DNA of 10,668 nucleotides from Caulobacteraceae bacterium. Its GTDB lineage: Bacteria > Pseudomonadota > Alphaproteobacteria > Caulobacterales > Caulobacteraceae. The notes below the pieces were generated by a model, which searched no databases, was not told the DNA's origin, and saw only the letters and a program-made list of their open reading frames with translations. A program made the translations under genes and the position numbers. The stretch spans positions 1 through 10,668 of the forward strand of contig JANXWN010000106.1 of assembly GCA_025351125.1 (NCBI GenBank). Direction: 5' to 3'. This document shows, piece after piece, positions 1-5,694 of the stretch (within the stretch, counting starts at the first letter, position 1; each line of letters starts with the position of its first letter).

Positions 1-103
1 CGGCACGATCGGATCGAACGGCTACGGCAATTCCGGCGACAACGACACCCTGCAAGCCGGCGCGCCTATCGAAGCGTTCATCACGGCGCGCAAACAGTTC
101 TAA
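1..103 (+). CDS. C-terminal end of a probable TonB-dependent receptor (partial)
   Basis: Only the last 33 codons are present, read from base 2 and stopping with TAA at 101-103. The peptide is Gly/Asn-rich, then alternates polar and hydrophobic residues (AFITARKQF) and ends in Phe. A terminal amphipathic beta strand with a C-terminal aromatic residue is the usual signature of outer-membrane beta-barrels and is recognised by the Bam machinery. Two full TBDRs nearby that also end in KKF make a third receptor reasonable, but this tail is not closely similar to theirs, so it is not another copy of the duplicated unit. The rest of the gene lies outside the window. Any other outer-membrane barrel would fit equally well. 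Confidence 0.55.
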   Translation, partial: GTIGSNGYGNSGDNDTLQAGAPIEAFITARKQF

Positions 104-185
104 GGTAGGGTGGTGGGTCGGGCGCCCAGCGAACGCACCCCTTGTGATCTTCGCTCGGCAGGGCATAAAGCGCGCCCGACGACCT

Positions 186-205
186 GCGGAGACTCGACGA
201 TATTG
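186..205 (+). promoter_or_regulatory. Ribosome binding site and TTG start of the MFS gene
   Basis: GCGGAGA at 186-192 is a good Shine-Dalgarno match, placed ten bases before an in-frame TTG at 203. The alternatives are weaker. GTG at 110 adds 31 residues that do not look like the family. ATG at 245 has no purine-rich stretch in front and would leave almost no cytoplasmic tail before the first membrane segment. Confidence 0.5.
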
Positions 206-1873
206 GCCGCCCCCAACGACGCCACGCACCGCGCCCGCGCTTCCATGCTCACCGTCGTCGCGGCGTCGGCGGCAGGCACGACATTCGAGTGGTATGATTT
301 TTTCGTCTTCGGAACCTTGACGCCGACGATCGCCAAGAATTTCTTCACCGCTCTAGATCCCACGGCAGGATTGCTGTCGGCGCTGGCTTTGTTCGGCGCG
401 GGCTTCTTTTTCCGGCCCGTCGGGGCGCTGATTTTTGGGCGCATCGGTGACCGCGTCGGGCGCAAGGGCGCTTTCCTCGTAACGGTCAGCATGATGGGCG
501 CGGCGACCTTCGCCATTGGCCTCTTACCGACCTACAGCCAGATCGGGCCTTTGGCGCCCGTCCTGCTGATTGTGATGCGGGTCATTCAGGGATTGGCGCT
601 GGGCGGCGAATACGGCGGCGCCGCCATCTATGTCGCCGAGCACGCCGCGCCCACTCGCCGTGGTCTCATGACCGGCTGGATACAGGCTTCGGCGGCGTTC
701 GGATTGGTCGGAGCCTTAAGCGTTATTCTGCTCACCCGCACGGTGATCGGCGACGTAAAGTTTGCCGACGCCGGTTGGACGGGCGGCTGGCGTCTGCCGT
801 TCTTGGTGTCAGCGGGACTGCTGGCGGTTTCGATCTGGATGCGCCTCAAGCTGAGTGAGAGCCCGGCCTTCAAGGCGATGGAGGCGGCCGGCGGGCGGTC
901 AAAAGCGCCTTATGCCGAAGCCTTCGGGCAGTGGAAGAACCTAAAGCTGGTGCTCATCGCCTTGCTGACGATCATGAGCGCCCAAGGGGCCGCTTGGTAC
1001 ACGCTATTTTTTTACAGCGAGCAGGTTTTCCTCGAGCGGTTTTTGAAAATCGCCCCCTTGACCGGCACGCAATTGCTGATCGCTTTGACCATCGCCAGCG
1101 CGCCGCTGTATATCGTGTTTGCCCATTTGTCGGACCGGGTCGGACGTAAATGGGTGATGTGGGGCGGCATGACCTTGGCGGTGGTCGGTTTTTTCCCGGT
1201 CTTTCACGCCATGACGCATTTTGCCAATCCGGCATTGGAGGCGGCCCAGAGCAAAACGCCAGTGGTGGTGATCGCCGACCCGGCGCGCTGTTCTCTGCAG
1301 TTCGACGTTATCGGCAAGGCGAAATTTACCAGCTCCTGTGATCTGGCGAAGACCGTATTGTCGAATGCCGGGGTGTCTTATTCCAACCAAGCGGCCCCAA
1401 GCGGATCGACGGCGCTGGTGAGGATCGGGAGTCGGATCGTGACGTCCCGCGAAGCGACCGCATTGCCGCCGCCCCGCCAAAAGGCAGCGGCGGACGAGGT
1501 CAAGCGCGCGCTGACCGCCGCGCTGGCGCAGGCGGGATATCCCACCGCGGCGGACCCTTCGCGGGTCAATTTTTGGGCGCTGTTCGGCGTGTTACTGATT
1601 CTCGTCGTGGCGTGCACGGCCTTGTTCGGACCTATCGCCATTACCTTGGTCGAGCTGTTTCCGACCCGAATACGTTATACCGCCATGTCTTTGCCTTACC
1701 ACATCGGCACCGGCTGGATCGGCGGTTTCATGCCGGTCAGCGCCTTTGCGATCGTCACGGCGACGGGCAATATCTACGCGGGACTGTGGTACCCGGTAAT
1801 CTTCGGTGGATTGAGCGTCGTTACGCTGCCGTTCTTGCTCCGGGAGACGCGCGGCCGCGCGATCGAGGGGTAG
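203..1873 (+). CDS. MFS transporter, metabolite:H+ symporter (MHS) type, with long periplasmic loop
   Basis: This is an inner-membrane proton-coupled symporter related to the KgtP/ProP/ShiA group; the substrate is unknown. What is seen: GTTFEWYDFF at the start of membrane segment 1, the MFS loop motif GRIGDRVGRK between segments 2 and 3 and its echo SDRVGRK between 8 and 9, ALGGEYGGA in segment 4, FPTRIRY after segment 10, and a C-terminal RETRGR. Twelve hydrophobic segments can be counted. Between segments 9 and 10 there is an insert of about 118 residues (roughly 338-455 from the TTG start). It is hydrophilic with two cysteines, and should lie in the periplasm. This raises the length to 556 residues against about 430-500 for typical MHS members. 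The gene follows a receptor end by 99 bases and precedes a receptor, consistent with cooperation in uptake of one nutrient class. Start choice is uncertain: 110, 203 or 245 are all in frame. Confidence 0.85.
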   Translation: MAAPNDATHRARASMLTVVAASAAGTTFEWYDFFVFGTLTPTIAKNFFTALDPTAGLLSALALFGAGFFFRPVGALIFGRIGDRVGRKGAFLVTVSMMGAATFAIGLLPTYSQIGPLAPVLLIVMRVIQGLALGGEYGGAAIYVAEHAAPTRRGLMTGWIQASAAFGLVGALSVILLTRTVIGDVKFADAGWTGGWRLPFLVSAGLLAVSIWMRLKLSESPAFKAMEAAGGRSKAPYAEAFGQWKNLKLVLIALLTIMSAQGAAWYTLFFYSEQVFLERFLKIAPLTGTQLLIALTIASAPLYIVFAHLSDRVGRKWVMWGGMTLAVVGFFPVFHAMTHFANPALEAAQSKTPVVVIADPARCSLQFDVIGKAKFTSSCDLAKTVLSNAGVSYSNQAAPSGSTALVRIGSRIVTSREATALPPPRQKAAADEVKRALTAALAQAGYPTAADPSRVNFWALFGVLLILVVACTALFGPIAITLVELFPTRIRYTAMSLPYHIGTGWIGGFMPVSAFAIVTATGNIYAGLWYPVIFGGLSVVTLPFLLRETRGRAIEG

Positions 1874-2164
1874 GGCCCCCGCGAATCCCGGATCGTCAGC
1901 CGCCATCCCCGTCCACCCGGGGTAAGGAATGCCTCGCCTCCCCCAAACCGGCCTGCTGTATTTACCTTGCGTTAAGTTCTGCCTCGCTTTGCGGCCTTGG
2001 AGCAACACCTGCCAAATTGTTTGCCACCCGCACCCCGATGCCCGCTTGACGCTTTCACCCGCTTAGACCACCTAGGACCTTCATCAAGAGCGACGCGACC
2101 AAGCGGTTGCGGCGCTATTATCACTAGAAATCCGTCGGCTATTTCGTCGAAACGGGGAGCACTT
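1874..2164 (+). other. Intergenic region and leader of TBDR A
   Basis: No gene is seen in these 291 bases. 1874-1996 is unique to this place. It holds only a weak GC hairpin (CCCCG 1907-1911 with CGGGG 1918-1922) without a T-run. From about 1997 to the start codon the sequence matches 5527-5694 in front of TBDR B at roughly 86%, with the block ATATCACTAGAAATCC or close variants and the ribosome site shared. Conservation in both copies suggests this leader carries the receptor promoter and any operator. Confidence 0.6.
2046..2078 (+). promoter_or_regulatory. Possible promoter of TBDR A
   Basis: TTGACG at 2046-2051 is a good -35 match, kept at 5574-5579 in the leader of TBDR B. A -10 element is not clear. 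CCTAGG/CCTAGA-like sequence near 2071-2076 is conserved, but its spacing of 19-21 bases is long. It is offered as a candidate because the -35 hexamer and the surrounding 20 bases are among the better preserved parts of both leaders. Confidence 0.25.
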
Positions 2165-5038
2165 ATGACCAAGAATATTCTGCTGATGACCTGCGCTCTG
2201 GGAGCGATCGGCTTCGCCGGCCCCGCCGCGTATGCCGCGGAAGCCAGTTCGGGCAACGCGATCGGCGAGGTGGTGGTCACCGCTGAACGTAAGGAAGGCA
2301 CTTTGCAGAGCACGCCGATCGCCGTGTCGGCGTTTTCGGCGGCCAGTCTTTCGGCAAAAGGCTTGAATGGCGGGCAGGATCTGGTGCTGCAAGTGCCGAA
2401 CGCGAACTACACCCGCGGCAATTTTGGCGGCTTCAATTTCAAAATTCGCGGTATTGGCGTCGATGTCGTTTCCTTCAGTGGCACGACGGGCGTCAGCATT
2501 AACGAGAATGAACTTCCGTTAGCGTCGAACAATTTTGCCAACACCGACTTTTATGACGTGCAGCGCGTGGAAGTCCTGCGCGGGCCGCAAGGCACGCTCT
2601 ATGGACGTAACGCCGTCGGCGGCGCGGTCAATATTATCACGAGCAAACCGACCGATACGTTCGGCGGCTATGCTACCGTTGAGTACGGAAACTACACAAC
2701 CGTCAAGGCCAGTGGCGCGGTCAACATTCCGCTGGGCGAAGCCTTCGCCTTGCGAGTCGCCGGCTTCCGGTTCGTGCAGAACGGGTACGGCCAAAACACG
2801 TATCTGAACCAGCGGGTCGATGGTCGTGATCTCGGGTCCATCCGTGCGACCTTGCGTTTCAAGCCGAGCGATCGGTTCGAAGCGACGTTGATGTTCGAAC
2901 ACTACGGCGAAGACGACAATCGTAACCGAATCGGCAAACAGTTGTGTATTAAAGACCCCGGTCCGACGAGTGTCGGCGGTGTTGCGATCGCACCCGCCGG
3001 TGGGGCCGTTCTGACGAACTACGCCGCCTTCTTAAACCAGGGTTGTCTGCCCGGCTCGCTGTATCAAGCTGCCGCTTACGGTACGGTGAATAGCAACGCG
3101 ACCTTCCTCGCGACGGGTAACCTTGTCGGACTCAACGATGGGACCGATGTTTTTGCCAACAACCCGCTGCAAGATCGTAATCTGCATAACATCCAGTCGA
3201 TCGCACAGCCGACGTTTACGTCGCAACAAGATCTTGCGATGTTGACCGTTTCTTACAAGTTGACCGACACCCTGACCCTAACCTCGATCACTGGTTTCAA
3301 TCAGGCGCATGGCGCATCCTCCGAAGACTATAATCGCATTGTGCCGACGAAACCTTTTACCCCGTCTAATCAAGCTTTTCCGGCTGTCATCGGCGCTTTG
3401 GTTGGTAATCCCAATCTGAAAAACTTACCGTTTTTGCTTTTCCCCAATGGGGTCGTGAAAGACCCGCAAATCGGCACAACGAATTTATTCGCCACGTTCG
3501 ACTACGGGACGGCGGCGTCCAAAGAATATACCCAGGAGGTCCGTCTCGCCTCATCGTTTAAGGGTCGATTCAACTTTTCGGGCGGCGTGTTCTACAGCGA
3601 GCAAACCAGCCCGCGTAACAGCGGCAACTATTACGTCGCCAGTAACGCGCTAACGGCGGCGGCCATTGCCAACAATGCGCTGGGCGGAGCGATTGTCGGC
3701 GGCCCCGTCCATATAAGCCAGGAACAGACTCCGAACGGCGAGGGCCACAACTATTACGACGCCCGTTCCGGCGGCGGATTCCTGAAATCCTATGCGGGTT
3801 TCGGTGAAGTTTATTTCGACGTCGCGTCGAACCTGAAAATTACGCTCGGTGGTCGTTACACCGTGGATAAGCTCTACAATATTTCTTATCCGATTTCGGT
3901 GCTGGTCCCGGCGAACAACGGGACGACGCCCTTCGCCGATGGATACGGCGGGTTCCCACCGACCGTTTGCACCACGTCTTTGGCGGCTTGCTTGATCGCA
4001 CAACGGGTCGATTATAAGGAGTTCACGGGTCGTGCAAACATCGATTGGACGCCCACCCTGTCGTTTACCGACAAGACGTTGGTTTATGCGACCTATTCAC
4101 GAGGCTATAAGGGTGGAGGATTTAATACGCCTTGCCAGTCCGGTCTCGGCACGGTCGGATCGGTCGGAAACTCCTGCCCGTACCCGCTGAGTTACGCGCC
4201 GGAGTTCATCAACGCTTACGAAGTAGGCACCAAGAATACGATGCTGGGCGGCTCGTTGACGTTAAATTTGGACGGTTTCTACTATGACTACACGGGTTAC
4301 CAGGTCTCAACGATCGTTGCGAAATCTTCCGTCAATTTGAACATCAACTCAAAGATCTACGGTGCGGAATTCGAAAGTAACTATTCGCCGGTCCATAATC
4401 TCACCCTGAACGCCAATGTCGGTTATTTGCACACTCGCATTAACGACGGTCAAACTCAGGTTGATCAGATCAACCTCGATCAAGGCAATCCTGCCTACAC
4501 GCTTCTCCACGGCGCCGACGGCACCGCGTGTCTGGCGCCGACCGCCTATTTGGCGACCTTGATCGGAGCTGGGGCGCCTGCGCCGTTCCTGGCGACGGGC
4601 AATCTCGCCGGCAAGCAACTTTTCCCCGGTGCGTGTGCCGCCTCGGGCGCCAATCAGTTCGGCATCCCCGTGCAGCTTGGCGGCAAGAAAATGCCGAATT
4701 CGCCTGATTTCACGGTTTCGGTCGGTGCTCAATATGTTGTCGATCTGCCGAACGAATGGAAAGCGGTAGCGCACGCTGACTATTATTGGCAGGACAACAG
4801 CTTCGCGCGCATTTTCAACGCCGTTAATGATAACTTGCTGTCCTATCACGTCGTTAACGCCAATCTGACGTTCCGCAACGCTCCGATGGGCATCGACCTC
4901 AAATTCTACACCAAGAATGTCTTCAACGCTCAGCCGATCACGGGTGTCTATTTGACGAATGACACGTCGGGCTTGTTCCAAAACGTGTTTACGCTCGAGC
5001 CCCGTACCTACGGAGTTCAGCTTACCAAAAAATTCTAA
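2165..5038 (+). CDS. TonB-dependent outer-membrane receptor, copy A
   Basis: Active-transport barrel of 957 residues, energised by TonB-ExbBD. The start is set by GGGGAG at 2154-2159, five bases before ATG, and by the signal peptide: residues 1-24, hydrophobic core, cleavage expected after AYA. The TonB box is EVVVTA at about 35-40. The plug domain spans about 45-162 and contains KIRGIG, the signature RVEVLRGPQGTLYGRNAVGG (134-153) and NIIT. The barrel runs from about 165 to the C-terminal Phe in LTKKF. Typical barrel motifs include YTQEVRL, LGGRYT, YSRGYKGGGFN, YEVGTKN and NLTF. Paired cysteines in presumed outer loops (C261/C294, C602/C609, C657/C671) suggest disulfides. It resembles the large 'iron complex receptor' families of sphingomonads and caulobacters, but the ligand cannot be assigned. 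Copy B at 5695-8568 is its tandem paralogue. A terminator follows immediately. Confidence 0.95.
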   Translation: MTKNILLMTCALGAIGFAGPAAYAAEASSGNAIGEVVVTAERKEGTLQSTPIAVSAFSAASLSAKGLNGGQDLVLQVPNANYTRGNFGGFNFKIRGIGVDVVSFSGTTGVSINENELPLASNNFANTDFYDVQRVEVLRGPQGTLYGRNAVGGAVNIITSKPTDTFGGYATVEYGNYTTVKASGAVNIPLGEAFALRVAGFRFVQNGYGQNTYLNQRVDGRDLGSIRATLRFKPSDRFEATLMFEHYGEDDNRNRIGKQLCIKDPGPTSVGGVAIAPAGGAVLTNYAAFLNQGCLPGSLYQAAAYGTVNSNATFLATGNLVGLNDGTDVFANNPLQDRNLHNIQSIAQPTFTSQQDLAMLTVSYKLTDTLTLTSITGFNQAHGASSEDYNRIVPTKPFTPSNQAFPAVIGALVGNPNLKNLPFLLFPNGVVKDPQIGTTNLFATFDYGTAASKEYTQEVRLASSFKGRFNFSGGVFYSEQTSPRNSGNYYVASNALTAAAIANNALGGAIVGGPVHISQEQTPNGEGHNYYDARSGGGFLKSYAGFGEVYFDVASNLKITLGGRYTVDKLYNISYPISVLVPANNGTTPFADGYGGFPPTVCTTSLAACLIAQRVDYKEFTGRANIDWTPTLSFTDKTLVYATYSRGYKGGGFNTPCQSGLGTVGSVGNSCPYPLSYAPEFINAYEVGTKNTMLGGSLTLNLDGFYYDYTGYQVSTIVAKSSVNLNINSKIYGAEFESNYSPVHNLTLNANVGYLHTRINDGQTQVDQINLDQGNPAYTLLHGADGTACLAPTAYLATLIGAGAPAPFLATGNLAGKQLFPGACAASGANQFGIPVQLGGKKMPNSPDFTVSVGAQYVVDLPNEWKAVAHADYYWQDNSFARIFNAVNDNLLSYHVVNANLTFRNAPMGIDLKFYTKNVFNAQPITGVYLTNDTSGLFQNVFTLEPRTYGVQLTKKF

Positions 5039-5063
5039 GATCTTTCTCGTATCAAAACCTATC

Positions 5064-5098
5064 AACGGCGGGAACCTCTGGTCCCGCCGTTTCTTTTT
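5064..5098 (+). terminator. Intrinsic terminator after TBDR A
   Basis: A ten-base-pair stem (AACGGCGGGA 5064-5073 with TCCCGCCGTT 5082-5091) closes a short loop and is followed by TTCTTTTT. It starts 26 bases after the receptor stop codon and should end the receptor transcript before the riboswitch-like region. The copy after TBDR B has compensated loop-side bases giving twelve pairs. Confidence 0.85.
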
Positions 5099-5157
5099 GG
5101 CGACATAGGCCCCGCCTTGACTCTCTCGCCTCCCTCCCGCACTGAATCCTTAGCTCT

Positions 5158-5352
5158 CGCGGGAGAGATCGGGCCTCGATTCGTAACGGGCCTGGAGCCG
5201 AAGGCGCAACCGCCCCGGAAACGCTCAGGCAAACAGACCGTGACGAACTGCCGACCGCTGGGAAGAGACGCGCGCGCCGTCAGCGGGATGGCGGCTCGCC
5301 AAAGGAGCACGGGTGATTTTCACCCGAAATCTCTTAGGCCTCAAGAACAGCG
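5158..5352 (+). promoter_or_regulatory. Orphan, decaying tandem glycine riboswitch (duplicate copy)
   Basis: This aligns base for base (offset 3530) with the gcvT riboswitch at 8688-8882. Aptamer 1 keeps the GGGAGAG start, GCCGAAGGCGCAA and GCTCAGGCAAA, but the conserved GGAC has become AGAC (5235) and one P1 pair is now G-U. Aptamer 2 carries more damage: GCCGAAGG has become GCCAAAGG, the CAGG of CTCTCAGG has become TAGG, and GGAC has become GAAC. These are positions that are nearly invariant in glycine aptamers, so glycine binding is probably weakened or lost. No gcvT follows it, only a fragment. The next gene is TBDR B, 343 bases downstream. The copied promoter-like TTGACT (5117-5122) is unchanged, so the region may still be transcribed. 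Confidence 0.8.
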
Positions 5353-5397
5353 GGGGCGTGCAATGACCAGCGGGCATGTCGGACGTAGCCGCTGCGG

Positions 5398-5526
5398 TAC
5401 CCGCTAAGGATTTTGAAAACTTCTATTGCCCGTGATCGCGCGGGTTGGTTCGACGTCTCGCATTTGGGTTCATCCTGGCTCGACTTGGCCGATAAAACCG
5501 GTGACGCGATGCCGATTGTCGGGCCG
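5398..5526 (+). pseudogene. gcvT: Vestigial gcvT fragment (codons about 34-78)
   Basis: About 80% identical by eye to 9048-9180 inside the intact gcvT. In frame it reads YPLRILK..., then RDRAGWFDVSHLG and WLDLADKTGD, against [20 protein letters not shown] and [10 protein letters not shown] in the real gene. It lacks the start and first 33 codons, has a one-codon deletion near 5423 and a one-base deletion near 5506 that shifts frame, and then runs into the TBDR B leader at about 5527. It has no start codon or ribosome site and cannot make a T-protein. It is the right-hand edge of the first duplication unit and marks how far into gcvT the original duplication reached. Confidence 0.85.
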
Positions 5527-5694
5527 TGGAGCAACACTTGCGAATTGTTTGCCATGCGCACGCAGATGCCCGCTTGACGCCTTCGCCCGCTTAGACCAGC
5601 CTAGAGCCTTCATCGAGAGCGAACGCGACAATGCGGTTGCGGCGCCGATATCACTAGAAATCCATCGGCTATTATGTCGAAACGGGGAGGACTC

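Larger units (their letters stand above)
1997..5526 (+). repeat. Tandem duplication, first unit (TBDR A - terminator - riboswitch remnant - gcvT fragment)
   Basis: This is a direct repeat with 5527-9181. Corresponding landmarks are offset by exactly 3530 bases: receptor start codons 2165 and 5695, stop ends 5038 and 8568, terminator stems 5064 and 8594, and GGGAGAGATC 5161 and 8691. Past 5380 the first unit lost about 120 bases, including the riboswitch expression platform and the first 33 codons of gcvT. The right edge is near 5526, where gcvT-like sequence ends and the receptor leader of the second unit begins. Confidence 0.9.

Noticed and set aside
1907..1922. Hairpin CCCCG...CGGGG after the MFS gene as a terminator
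   Set aside because: The stem is only five pairs and no T-run follows, so intrinsic termination is not supported.
1573..2049. Open frame overlapping the MFS end and reaching into the TBDR A leader, with a tail similar to the leader of TBDR B
   Set aside because: The similar tail is explained by the duplicated leader DNA. The frame is shifted by an indel in the other copy and shows no family motif.
1997..2164. Extension of TBDR A upstream to an in-frame TTG at 1997
   Set aside because: The added 56 residues precede a clear signal peptide and fall in the leader region. The matching frame is broken in copy B, and a strong ribosome site sits before ATG 2165.
4349..5065. Reverse-strand open frame of 238 codons at the end of TBDR A
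   Set aside because: It lies fully opposite the conserved receptor C-terminus and has the same antisense composition; no independent support.
5117..5407. Small + strand open frame of 96 codons in the spacer after TBDR A
   Set aside because: It runs through the riboswitch copy, where RNA structure rather than codons is conserved, and its stop is not shared with the second unit.
5674..5694. Earlier ATG for TBDR B at 5674
   Set aside because: Copy A has no ATG at the same place, and GGGGAGGA at 5684-5691 is placed correctly for ATG 5695.
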